This document shows, piece by piece, positions 56,589-64,000 of a DNA stretch of 64,000 bases. The stretch is from Aliidiomarina quisquiliarum. Lineage in GTDB: Bacteria > Pseudomonadota > Gammaproteobacteria > Enterobacterales > Alteromonadaceae. Numbering within the stretch: position 1 is the stretch's first letter; the number at the start of each line of letters is the position of its first letter. Made by a program: the position numbers and the translations under genes. The stretch covers positions 40,977 to 104,976 of the forward strand of contig NZ_JAMFTN010000025.1 of assembly GCF_023922585.1 (NCBI RefSeq), written 5' to 3'. The notes beneath the pieces are model-generated. The model did not search any database. It was not told the DNA's origin and saw only the letters and a list, made by a program, of their open reading frames with translations.

Positions 56589-58195
56589 ACGTTGCCTCCA
56601 CATAATCCGTAGATGCTCGCTTGAGGAATTTCATAGCGAGTTTGAGTAACCGCCAGCAACGGACTGGCACCTGCCGTTGACTGATATTGTTGTAACAGTT
56701 GGTTCATTTCGAGATTGCGCCGATCATCTCCAGCATAGCCATCAAAGCCGGCCATGAGTACTTGTTCTACGTTAGCAGAAGCAAGTGCAGCCAGTGCATA
56801 GCCAATGACTAAACTAGTTGGAATATGACAGCTTGTAAGTGAAAATGAGAAAAAATCGTCACTAACATGCATACCGAAATTTAATATCTGTTTACTTTTT
56901 TCCAGCCGCGCACTGATCTGAGTAGGCAATAAGCCCAAGGGCGTTATGAGTGGTTGTGGTAACTTTAATAGTTGCTCTAGGTCTGCGAGTAATCGGATAG
57001 GATGGCAGGCTATACGATAGTCAATATGTTCTTGTGCAATAGATGACTGAGTGTTAAGAGCAATAACAACAGGCCGATTGTTCCTTATATAGTCTTCAAT
57101 TGCCACACGATGCTCATTTACACTTGGACCTGTACCCAGCAGCAAAATAACACGCCCAGAGAAAGCAGTTTTCGGTGACCACTCAGTATACTGAACTGAA
57201 TTGTATGATTGCGGCTGGCGTGAGAGTTGACGCATATCAAAACTTTTGCCTTGCTGCCCTTTAAGTTTATCTAGAGCAGCGATAATATCCTCTTCGCTGT
57301 AGCGCGAATCATTCATCATTTCTTGAACGTAACTGGGGTGAATCCCAAGTTTCCCACTTAGGTAATAGAATGGATTCGTACCCCAACCGCTTTGATGTTT
57401 TAATGGTGCAAAATAAGAGCTAATAAGCTTTAATAACGGAACCATATCACTCAGTTCTGAACGAGTAGTTTCAATTAATAATTCTTCAGTTTTAGCATTC
57501 CCAGGCCCACGTCCCATCCCAGTAACAGTACAGTCCACCCACAGAGCCCCTGAGTCAATGGCTGCGATGGAGTTTTGTAGTGCCAAACCAATATTATCAT
57601 GAGTATGAATACCTATGTCTCCTTCCCAACCCTGACGTAAAGCTTGAATCACTGTATTTACATGTGTAGCGCACATGCTGCCCAAGCTATCAGCAAAGTA
57701 CAACACATCGACAGGGGCGGTACTAATTTGCTTAGCGTAAGTACCAATATGAGTAGTACTCAAATCAGATATTTGCATCATATTAAGGCCAACCTTATAA
57801 CCCTGATTTTTCAACCAAAATACGGCAGGCAAGGTTGCTTCTATTTCGTGGCTGTGGCAAGCGAGTCGCACAATATCAACCGGAGATTGTGCTGCCGACA
57901 CAGGGAACATTTTTTTTAAGGTTACTGGTATATTGTCGCTCTTTAAGAGTTCTGCTGCATTCACCATCACAGCAACCTGCAAACTTGGATCTATATCTAA
58001 TTGTTCTAAATACATATCAGTAGTATAAGCGTTCGGCCCTTTAAAACCATCGTTAATTAACGAGCGTAAGCCGAGTTCAACAATATTTACCTGTGCAGCG
58101 GCCATAGCTCGAAGATAGCGGTTGACTACATCTAGTTCAAAGTTCCACTTGTTGTAGTAGCCACCGTCTCTAAGTGTGCAATCAAGAATAAACAT
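56585..58195 (-). CDS. HMGL-type aldolase fused to a DUF115/GT42-like C-terminal domain
   Basis: About 536 aa from the ATG at 58195 (AGGCGAGA upstream). Residues 1-300 are a DRE-TIM (HMG-CoA lyase/isopropylmalate synthase superfamily) barrel: FILDCTLRDGGYYNKWNF (metal Asp), FADSLGSMCATHVN, IGIHTHDNIGLALQ (His-x-His) and VTGMGRGPGNAKTEELL. Residues about 345-536 begin VILLLGTGPSVNEHRVAIED and contain QVLMAGFDGYAGDDRRNLEM. This resembles a nucleotide-sugar-like fold seen in DUF115/GT42 proteins. Reported annotations call such proteins aldolase catalytic domain-containing. The reaction is not known to me; aldol addition to make a keto acid is plausible. Confidence 0.75.
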   Translation of the reverse strand: MFILDCTLRDGGYYNKWNFELDVVNRYLRAMAAAQVNIVELGLRSLINDGFKGPNAYTTDMYLEQLDIDPSLQVAVMVNAAELLKSDNIPVTLKKMFPVSAAQSPVDIVRLACHSHEIEATLPAVFWLKNQGYKVGLNMMQISDLSTTHIGTYAKQISTAPVDVLYFADSLGSMCATHVNTVIQALRQGWEGDIGIHTHDNIGLALQNSIAAIDSGALWVDCTVTGMGRGPGNAKTEELLIETTRSELSDMVPLLKLISSYFAPLKHQSGWGTNPFYYLSGKLGIHPSYVQEMMNDSRYSEEDIIAALDKLKGQQGKSFDMRQLSRQPQSYNSVQYTEWSPKTAFSGRVILLLGTGPSVNEHRVAIEDYIRNNRPVVIALNTQSSIAQEHIDYRIACHPIRLLADLEQLLKLPQPLITPLGLLPTQISARLEKSKQILNFGMHVSDDFFSFSLTSCHIPTSLVIGYALAALASANVEQVLMAGFDGYAGDDRRNLEMNQLLQQYQSTAGASPLLAVTQTRYEIPQASIYGLCGGNV

Positions 58196-58208
58196 ATAAT
58201 TCTCGCCT

Positions 58209-59090
58209 TTAAGCTCTTGGATATACGTCAATGAGTGAAAAAGAGGATTTGTTTTTAATAACTATGTTGCGACTTTTAGCCATCAAATATATAGATTTGT
58301 GGGCATAATATGTATCGGCTGTTACCGACATTAATTCATGCATTGTAAAAGGTAATTTCCGTTGCGGATTTTTTCGCATGGGGACAAGTTTTGTTTTACC
58401 ATAGTAATGCGTATATGAAATAAGTAGCTCGTTAGTTTGTTGATTAACTTGGGCATCCATATGAAAGCTTAAATCAGCACCATATATATCAATGTTAGAG
58501 TATCCTGTTAATACTGCAATGTAAGTCGCATAAATCAACACATTGAAAAGTGGTGGGATTAAGTCCGTAGTCTCATATAGGTGAGTAGTTACAGATGTTG
58601 ATATTTTTATTGGGATACTACAAACAGGACAACCACCAAAAAAAACCAAAGTGATATTTTTATTATTAATAGATTGACGAAGAAATTTTTGATTTGAAAT
58701 AATTGGAACATATATTTTTAATGGCCAGTTAACTGTAGTCAAACTTTTAAAGAAAACCTCACGCTTTTCCTTCAATTCTTCGGCGGTGTCATCAGCCCAA
58801 AAGTAAGCGTCTAATAACACATGTTTACTTGGCTTCAATTCTGAGAAAACTGGATCTTCACTAAAGTGGTTGACGGTAACAAAGTCTACATTACCAATCT
58901 GAGCAGTTAATGCAGAAATGTCTTTCTTTAGTGATGGCCCATTACCAATAACTAAACAATTATTATGAATCTTTGGATGTTGATAACTTTTTAAATCTAC
59001 ACCGCCTAACTTACGGGATTTGGAAAAATTGCGACGTGATAGTAGCCAAAATGCTATCTTAAAAGAAAGGCTTGTCATATTTATAACCAT
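58209..59090 (-). CDS. DUF115/GT42-like protein, candidate CMP-sugar glycosyltransferase
   Basis: A 293-aa protein. NNCLVIGNGPSLKKDISAL (about 43-61) is the GNGPSL motif seen in CstII-type sialyltransferases (GT42) and DUF115 proteins. IAVLTGYSNIDIYGADLSFH (about 192-211) matches the GIDFY-type CMP-binding block, with Gly-Ala-Asp in place of Gly-Ile-Asp. A His-Tyr pair at about 227-229 (THYYGK) is like the catalytic His region. An alternative start is the Met at codon 5. Placed 13 bp before the aldolase fusion gene, it may use the CMP-sugar made downstream. Confidence 0.6.
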   Translation of the reverse strand: MVINMTSLSFKIAFWLLSRRNFSKSRKLGGVDLKSYQHPKIHNNCLVIGNGPSLKKDISALTAQIGNVDFVTVNHFSEDPVFSELKPSKHVLLDAYFWADDTAEELKEKREVFFKSLTTVNWPLKIYVPIISNQKFLRQSINNKNITLVFFGGCPVCSIPIKISTSVTTHLYETTDLIPPLFNVLIYATYIAVLTGYSNIDIYGADLSFHMDAQVNQQTNELLISYTHYYGKTKLVPMRKNPQRKLPFTMHELMSVTADTYYAHKSIYLMAKSRNIVIKNKSSFSLIDVYPRA

Positions 59091-59168
59091 CCATAATGAT
59101 AAGGCTAGAAAGATCCAGCTAGTTTAAGAGATAACTTTCGAAAGCCATTTAAAGGCCAGCTTTTTACA

Positions 59169-60287
59169 TCACAAAAAGTCTAGTTGTACTATTTTTTTTC
59201 TAGCTATTAGGTTATTAGCAATTAATTTAGCTATAACCTTATCTTCATAACCTACAGAAGCTAGAACTAGCCTATCAATTTGATAGTTTATAAGGTGTTC
59301 GGGAGGAAAAATGTTTTTATCAGCATTATGCAAAGCAGTAGACTTATCAAATACTAAACAATCTCTACCTAATATATTAATAATAATATTCCCGATAGTA
59401 CCAAAGCCATAAACAGCAATGTTGCTATGTTTCTCAGCAAGCGCTAATACTTGTTCGCTCACCTTATCGTATAACCTTTTATACTCCAGAGAGGCTTCCT
59501 TACAAAGGCTGCTTTGATTTGCATTAACTACATCCCTAAAAAAAAGTACATTTATTTTCGACAATGCAATTTTGTAATCTTTGCTGTCACTAAAAAAACT
59601 CAAAACTTTAACCCTGTTTGTATGCATCAACCAAAGTTTAGAGCTTGTGTTATCTTCATGCCGTCGATATAAGGCAACTTCTTCTGGATATGTTCTCAAC
59701 ACCTCACCTTTTTCTGTCAACTTCAGCCACATATACCAGTCTTCAATTTTTATGTTTTCGGGGTACCCACCTATTTCTTTTAACTTGCTAGTCAAGATCA
59801 TAGCCCCGGGAGCGTTAGGCATGTTTATATGCCGCATTAAGTCACTAAATGTGTGCGTTAACACCCTGTTTAACTTCATTTTGTTATTGACTATAGCTCC
59901 GATCTCTCGCATGACCCCAAATGCTGCGTTGTGATTTGTTGTTTCTAATTTTTCAACTAAAAATGATGTTTTGTGCTGCAGCAGCACGTCGTCTGAAGCT
60001 ATGGGAGCAAAGTACTTGCCACGGCTCCAATCCAGAGCTTCATTTAAAGTTGCACACAGGCCTTTATTCTCTCTATACCTCGTCTGAAACCTAACAAACC
60101 TTGCGTGGCACAGCTCAGATAACCTCTGAATTACTTCAACTGAAGCATCAGAAGAGCCATCATCAATAATTAGTAGCTCTATCTTTTTATAGTCTTGATT
60201 AATGACGCTTAAAATAGTTTCTTTAATAAACTGCGCATGGTTAAAACTGGGGATAATTACTGTAACTACAGGGGACTCATTTGGCAT
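59169..60287 (-). CDS. GT2 family glycosyltransferase with a C-terminal Rossmann-like module
   Basis: A 372-aa protein. GT-A domain: VTVIIPSFNHAQFIKETILS (about 8-27), ELLIIDDGSSDASVEVI (about 36-52), PIASDDVLLQHKTSF and KIEDWYMWLKLTEKG. The C-terminal module (about 287-372) begins NIAVYGFGTIGNIIINIL and holds FDKSTALHNAD and IDRLVLASVGYEDKV. The ATG at 60287 has AAGG seven bases upstream. The DNA is markedly AT-rich. Confidence 0.85.
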   Translation of the reverse strand: MPNESPVVTVIIPSFNHAQFIKETILSVINQDYKKIELLIIDDGSSDASVEVIQRLSELCHARFVRFQTRYRENKGLCATLNEALDWSRGKYFAPIASDDVLLQHKTSFLVEKLETTNHNAAFGVMREIGAIVNNKMKLNRVLTHTFSDLMRHINMPNAPGAMILTSKLKEIGGYPENIKIEDWYMWLKLTEKGEVLRTYPEEVALYRRHEDNTSSKLWLMHTNRVKVLSFFSDSKDYKIALSKINVLFFRDVVNANQSSLCKEASLEYKRLYDKVSEQVLALAEKHSNIAVYGFGTIGNIIINILGRDCLVFDKSTALHNADKNIFPPEHLINYQIDRLVLASVGYEDKVIAKLIANNLIARKKIVQLDFL

Positions 60288-60384
60288 TTACTTACCTTTA
60301 TTTTAATTATCATTTTTAACTATCTCAATATAAGTCTTAGAGTTCTGCAGCTACACTTTAACCTACTGTTAATACACTACGAAA

Positions 60385-61482
60385 CTAACGAAAATCGTTA
60401 CAAATAGCAGATATATACTCGATATCATCAATTGGCAAGGTGGGGCCCATAGGCAAACTTAATACTTCATTATGTATAGAGTCGGTAAGTGGATAGCTAA
60501 CCTTGCCAGTTTGTCTATAAGCACCCTGACGATGAGGAGGTATTGGGTAATGAATCAAACTTTGAATATTATGTTTTTCTAAGTGTTGCTGTAGCTCTGC
60601 TCGCTTTGCTGTTCGAACCACAAACAAATGCCAAACATTGTCTTTATTACCTAGTTCAGGAAGATAAATTAGTGGGTTATGGATATGCTCCAAGTAAATT
60701 TTAGCCGCTTTGCGTCTTTTAGATATTTCGATATCCAAGTATTTCAGCTTGACACGCAGAACAGCAGCCTGTATCTCATCCAGCCTGCTATTCACACCTT
60801 GGTATTTATGCTCATACTTACGAGTACTTCCGTAGTTTCCTAAAGACCGAATCATAGTTTCTAGCTCGCTGTCCCCAGTTGTAACAGCGCCCGCATCACC
60901 TATCGCACCAAGGTTCTTGCCAGGATAAAAACTAAAGCCACTAGCATCTCCCCAAGTGCCAACTCTCTTCCCATGCAGCTCTGCACCGTGGGCTTGTGCC
61001 GCATCTTCCAAAACCAAAAGTGAATATTTGTTAGCAATATCCATTATCGCTGGCATATCAGCAGCTCGACCATACAAGTGAACTGGCATAACTAATCGCG
61101 TTTTATTGGTAATAGCTCGCTTCAGCTTATAAGGGCAAAGGTTATATGTTTTTGGATCTGGCTCAACAAGTATGGGAGTCAATTTGTGCTCGGTGACGGC
61201 CAAAATAGTCGCAATAAACGTGTTTGAAGGAACAATTACTTCATCTCCTTCTTTAAGTTTTCCCATAGCAATCCATGCTCGAATAGTTAAACTCAAAGCA
61301 TCCAACCCATTTCCAACGCCGATTGCATGTTTGGCACCACAGTACGATGCAAACTCGTACTCAAAACTGTTTAGCTCAGATCCCCCAATATACCAACCCG
61401 AGTCAATAACTTTACTTACGGCTAAAATTAATTCATCACGATATTGTTGATTTATAGATTTCAAATCTAAAAATGGAATCAT
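60385..61482 (-). CDS. DegT/DnrJ/EryC1 aminotransferase, FdtB/QdtB-like
   Basis: A 365-aa PLP enzyme. Blocks: [16 protein letters not shown] (about 2-17), [18 protein letters not shown] (about 53-70), [20 protein letters not shown] (about 78-97), [20 protein letters not shown] (about 156-175) and the PLP-lysine block [20 protein letters not shown] (about 181-200). Next to an FdtA/QdtA-type isomerase and a hexapeptide acyltransferase it probably aminates C3 of a dTDP-3-keto-6-deoxyhexose. It overlaps the acyltransferase gene by 4 bp. Confidence 0.88.
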   Translation of the reverse strand: MIPFLDLKSINQQYRDELILAVSKVIDSGWYIGGSELNSFEYEFASYCGAKHAIGVGNGLDALSLTIRAWIAMGKLKEGDEVIVPSNTFIATILAVTEHKLTPILVEPDPKTYNLCPYKLKRAITNKTRLVMPVHLYGRAADMPAIMDIANKYSLLVLEDAAQAHGAELHGKRVGTWGDASGFSFYPGKNLGAIGDAGAVTTGDSELETMIRSLGNYGSTRKYEHKYQGVNSRLDEIQAAVLRVKLKYLDIEISKRRKAAKIYLEHIHNPLIYLPELGNKDNVWHLFVVRTAKRAELQQHLEKHNIQSLIHYPIPPHRQGAYRQTGKVSYPLTDSIHNEVLSLPMGPTLPIDDIEYISAICNDFR

Positions 61483-61940
61483 TTAAGGTACCTAATTATT
61501 TTCGCAGGATTACCAGCAACAATAGCATTTTCAGGAACGGATTTAGTGACCACTGCGCCTGCACCTACCAATGCTCCTGCGCCTACTGTCACGCCAGGTA
61601 AAATGGTTGCATTTGCACCAATGCTTGCTCCTGAGCGAATGGTTATACCAGCGAGCTTAAATTGATGTTGTTTAGACCGTGGATACAAATCATTGGTAAA
61701 AGTTGCATTTGGGCCAATAAACACATCATCTTCTACCCTCGTTCCATCCCATAACTGAACGCCAGGCTTAATAGTTACATTACTTCCAATAATGACATCA
61801 TTCTCAATAAAAACCTGCGCGTTAATGTTACAATTGTCTCCTATGACCGCCTTTGGAAGGACAACACAATATTGCCAAATTGATGTACCCACGCCAATAC
61901 TTTCACTTTGCACATCAGATAATTCATGTATGAAAACCAC
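61479..61940 (-). CDS. Left-handed beta-helix acyltransferase (FdtC/WbpD-like)
   Basis: A 153-aa hexapeptide-repeat acyltransferase starting at a GTG (61940) that shares its G with the preceding TAG stop and has GGAGG upstream. Repeats such as [20 protein letters not shown] and [12 protein letters not shown], then the loop YPRSKQH (with the likely catalytic His), and [20 protein letters not shown]. It likely N-acetylates the amino sugar made by the next gene, giving a dTDP-3-acetamido sugar; exact acyl group not visible. Confidence 0.82.
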   Translation of the reverse strand: MVFIHELSDVQSESIGVGTSIWQYCVVLPKAVIGDNCNINAQVFIENDVIIGSNVTIKPGVQLWDGTRVEDDVFIGPNATFTNDLYPRSKQHQFKLAGITIRSGASIGANATILPGVTVGAGALVGAGAVVTKSVPENAIVAGNPAKIIRYLK

Positions 61941-62338
61941 TAACTAACCTCCTTTAAGAAGTTTTCGTAGTTTCTAATGTAATCTGCTTCATCATAATGT
62001 TCACTTGCGAGTACCAACAAAATGCAGTCATCACTAAAGTCATGCATTTCTCTCCATACGAAGCCATTAATCAAAAGCCCTTTTAAGGACGAATTTAACC
62101 AAGCCTCTTCACGAGTTGCTCCATCGTCTACTACCATACGGCAGCTGCCAGCAATACAAATTACCACTTGCTGTAGTTTTTTATGCGCATGAAAGCCCCT
62201 GCTGACACCCTTTTTTGTATCAAAAATGTAATATACTCGCTTGATAGTAAATGGTACGTTTTTGTTACCCTCAAGTGCAACTAAAGAACCCCGTTCATCA
62301 CCGAGTGGGGGGAAATCTATAAACTTCAATAAACTCAT
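61940..62338 (-). CDS. dTDP-3,4-keto isomerase, FdtA/QdtA (WxcM-like cupin) family
   Basis: A 132-aa cupin. [18 protein letters not shown] (about 13-30), [20 protein letters not shown] (about 34-53, catalytic His pair) and [18 protein letters not shown] (about 56-73) are the family motifs. It converts dTDP-4-keto-6-deoxyglucose into a 3-keto sugar, the first step to dTDP-Fuc3NAc or dTDP-Qui3NAc; which epimer cannot be told. RmlA/RmlB genes for the precursor are not in this window. It heads the minus-strand operon running from 62338 to 53760. Confidence 0.88.
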   Translation of the reverse strand: MSLLKFIDFPPLGDERGSLVALEGNKNVPFTIKRVYYIFDTKKGVSRGFHAHKKLQQVVICIAGSCRMVVDDGATREEAWLNSSLKGLLINGFVWREMHDFSDDCILLVLASEHYDEADYIRNYENFLKEVS

Positions 62339-62512
62339 TTATTCACCTTTGAAAGCATTTATCGCAACCACTGAAGTTTTCCTCGTTTGTAGTCACTTTT
62401 GGTAAAGTAATAAAATGTCTAACATCTTGTTCTTTATCGTACCTATCGCTATATTATTTAATAATATTGTACATCACTTCGATGTGTAGACTTCTCAACA
62501 TAAAAGTAACCT

Positions 62513-63598
62513 ATGACAAAATTCTATCAATCTCTTCACATATACTCAGGGTATGCTCGTCAATATGAGAAGGATTTTAAGCCCGGTGATCAACCTGAGC
62601 TAACATTTACGCAACTCAATGATCATTTACGTCAACATGGTTACTATCAGTCATACATCCTTGATCCTCCAGTAAATACTGATGACAGTACTTTTTTTAA
62701 CATCTGGGACTACAGACGTGTACAAAACCTTTGGGCTAAAGAGAACAACTTGCCTGACGATAGCTCCCTTCGCAATATAAGACTAGCTCAAATTGAGTCT
62801 GTACAACCTGATGTTATTTTTGATATGTCTCCATTTGTTGATACAGACTTTATCAAAGAGCTTATTGCCATATATGGCAAAGATAATATTCGATATATTT
62901 GCTGGAACTCGTACATTAAGGAATATGCCATGACATTTCCTGAATATCATGGTCATACATCATTACACAGACCCTTTGTGAATCACTGGAATCTAAACGG
63001 CATCCCTGCTTTGGAGTTGCAACCGGGAATACCTAATAGATGGTTGAAAAATAGCGTAGGTTCGGAGCGAGATATTGACATACTTTTCTACGGACAGTAT
63101 TTAGAGAGTATATTCCAAAATAGAAAGAAAGTGATTCAAGGGCTTTTGAAACGAAAATTACATGGCAATGACAAAATTGAAGTTTACTTGCAAGTAGCCA
63201 ATAAAAGTGCGGAAGAGTCATTAAGTGATTACTTAAGTTTAATCAAAGCGCCAGTTTTTGCAGAGACGCTGCATGAAAAGCTAAAGCGAACGAAAGTAGT
63301 GGTCAATACCTATGGCGATAATAACCAACACTATAAAAGCAATGCCAGAGTATTTGAGGCTATAGGGCATGGTGCACTATTAGTATCAGAGCGCGGCACT
63401 TATCCAGCGGGCTTTGTGGATGGGGAAGACTACATTTCTTACAATGGTTTGGAGGAGCTGAATGAAGTATTAGATGAAGTTCTAAACCACTGGGAACGCT
63501 ACGACAAAATTCGCAAAAATGCACAGCTTAAAATTTCAAGACTGTACAGCAGCACGATATATTTTAACAACTTCAAAAAATTTGTCGAATATCTATAA
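62513..63598 (+). CDS. CgeB-like glycosyltransferase (GT-B fold)
   Basis: A 361-aa protein. N-terminal half: an alpha/beta domain including PDVIFDMSPFVDTDFIKELI (about 101-120) and IRYICWNSYIKEYAM. C-terminal half: ERDIDILFYGQYLESIFQNR (about 179-198), then the Glyco_trans_1_2 block KVVVNTYGDNNQHYKSNARV (about 263-282) and FEAIGHGALLVSERG (about 283-297) where Glu would bind the donor. Donor and acceptor unknown. Only an intergenic region of 174 bp separates it from the divergent fdtA-like gene. Confidence 0.8.
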   Translation: MTKFYQSLHIYSGYARQYEKDFKPGDQPELTFTQLNDHLRQHGYYQSYILDPPVNTDDSTFFNIWDYRRVQNLWAKENNLPDDSSLRNIRLAQIESVQPDVIFDMSPFVDTDFIKELIAIYGKDNIRYICWNSYIKEYAMTFPEYHGHTSLHRPFVNHWNLNGIPALELQPGIPNRWLKNSVGSERDIDILFYGQYLESIFQNRKKVIQGLLKRKLHGNDKIEVYLQVANKSAEESLSDYLSLIKAPVFAETLHEKLKRTKVVVNTYGDNNQHYKSNARVFEAIGHGALLVSERGTYPAGFVDGEDYISYNGLEELNEVLDEVLNHWERYDKIRKNAQLKISRLYSSTIYFNNFKKFVEYL

Positions 63599-63667
63599 CA
63601 AAAAGTTAACTTTGGGAAATGTTGCTTTGTTAAAATTACAGGTTTAACAAAACAACAACTAGTTATA

Positions 63668-63885
63668 CTATTTAAAATAAGTCTGAGTACACTCAGGATC
63701 GAATGGTATAATGTCAAGCCCCCCTAGCAAGTTTGCTTTCGACAAATCCTCTATCATACTTTCAGTATGTCTTTCTGTAGCCAAAACAACTGTATCTATG
63801 TGTATATTGTCACTTAATAAATCAGTGATAGTAAAAACAGGAGTGTCGCAAAAAGAGTCTATAATCGTGGAGTTGTCAACAACGG
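63668..63885 (-). pseudogene. Truncated C-terminal remnant of a Rossmann-module protein
   Basis: The frame runs from the right and stops at 63668. It encodes about 70 residues, including VVDNSTIIDSF, VFTITDLLSDNIHIDTVVLA and SMIEDLSKANLLGGLDIIPF. This resembles the C-terminal module of the GT at 59169-60287, which reads FDKST and later IDRLVLASVGYEDKVIAKLI. The upstream two thirds are missing: right of about 63880 the frame passes into repeats of the kind found at IS ends. It is therefore probably the tail of a gene interrupted by an insertion. Confidence 0.55.
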
Positions 63886-64000
63886 GTGAAAACTGATCCA
63901 CTTTTGTCCTAAAAACAACGGAGTAAAAGTGATCCACCCTTAGCTAATTTTATACTTCAGACGCCGACTACAAAGTGATCCACAAAAGTGCTCACTCAGC
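63879..64000. mobile_element. Putative insertion-sequence end with repeated TGATCCAC sites
   Basis: TGATCCAC occurs at 63894, 63930 and 63976. The first two are part of a 23-nt direct repeat (63879-63901 and 63915-63937) with 19 of 23 bases equal. Multiple spaced repeats at a terminus resemble the transposase-binding ends of IS21-like elements, though the family is not certain. No transposase coding is in view, as the element would continue beyond base 64000. Confidence 0.5.

Noticed and set aside
1..64000. CRISPR arrays, rRNA genes and prophage
   Set aside because: I saw no regularly spaced repeat-spacer pattern, no rRNA-like sequence and no phage structural gene.

Overview
The window is chromosomal DNA from a Gram-negative gammaproteobacterium. 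The gene families (LpxH, FimV, CvpA-PurF, MiaE, FldB, MnmC, RimI, AhpA/SerB) and gene orders resemble Alteromonadales, perhaps the Idiomarinaceae. That placement is an inference from content, not from a search. Most of the window is ordinary core genome. Two stretches are accessory in character: a type IVb-like pilus operon (about 5.3-13.7 kb) and a surface-polysaccharide locus (about 51.2-64.0 kb) that runs off the right edge into what looks like an insertion-sequence end.

Layout. 1-3.6 kb: the tail of a GGDEF protein, a ClpP-fold-like lipoprotein, a YigZ-family protein, a DUF1704 (HExxxH/QEGLA) metallopeptidase-like protein and a DUF1415 protein. 3.75-4.3 kb: a four-tRNA operon on the minus strand (Pro-Arg-His-Pro, with two identical Pro genes) with a good sigma70 promoter. 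4.5-5.3 kb: folD. 5.3-13.7 kb: ten overlapping or closely packed minus-strand genes matching the PilL/N/O/P/Q/R/S plan of type IVb (R64/TCP-like) pili, plus two minor pilin-like genes and a TadE-like gene. They start 13 bp after topA and carry no prepilin peptidase. 16.7-20.5 kb: astB, a TraB/GumN protein and purF. 20.5-30.9 kb: cvpA-dedD-folC-accD-truA-fimV-asd-pdxB-fabB, a gammaproteobacterial supra-operon read right to left.

31-51 kb: mnmC, yfcL, fldB, an HIT protein, an M28 peptidase divergent from a His-rich ZnuD-like TonB receptor (with a Zur-like palindrome between them), a hotdog thioesterase, an M17 aminopeptidase, cysS, a LOG protein, ppiB-lpxH, miaE, a Yip1 protein, an S9 peptidase, tatD-ahpA, serB, a HolD-like protein, rimI and tRNA-Trp.

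51.2-64 kb: a polysaccharide locus. It holds a LicD fusion divergent from tagD (CDP-glycerol synthesis), four glycosyltransferases, a tight cassette of GT42/DUF115-like protein, HMGL-type aldolase fusion, CMP-sugar synthetase and HAD phosphatase, and a three-gene FdtA/QdtA-type dTDP-3-amino-sugar cassette. A Rossmann-like module is attached to four different transferases here, and a fifth copy survives as a truncated remnant next to the putative IS end. The most novel-looking system is the aldolase/CMP-transferase/GT42-like cassette. It could make and use a CMP-activated keto sugar by a route that is not the NeuB type. That is inference only.
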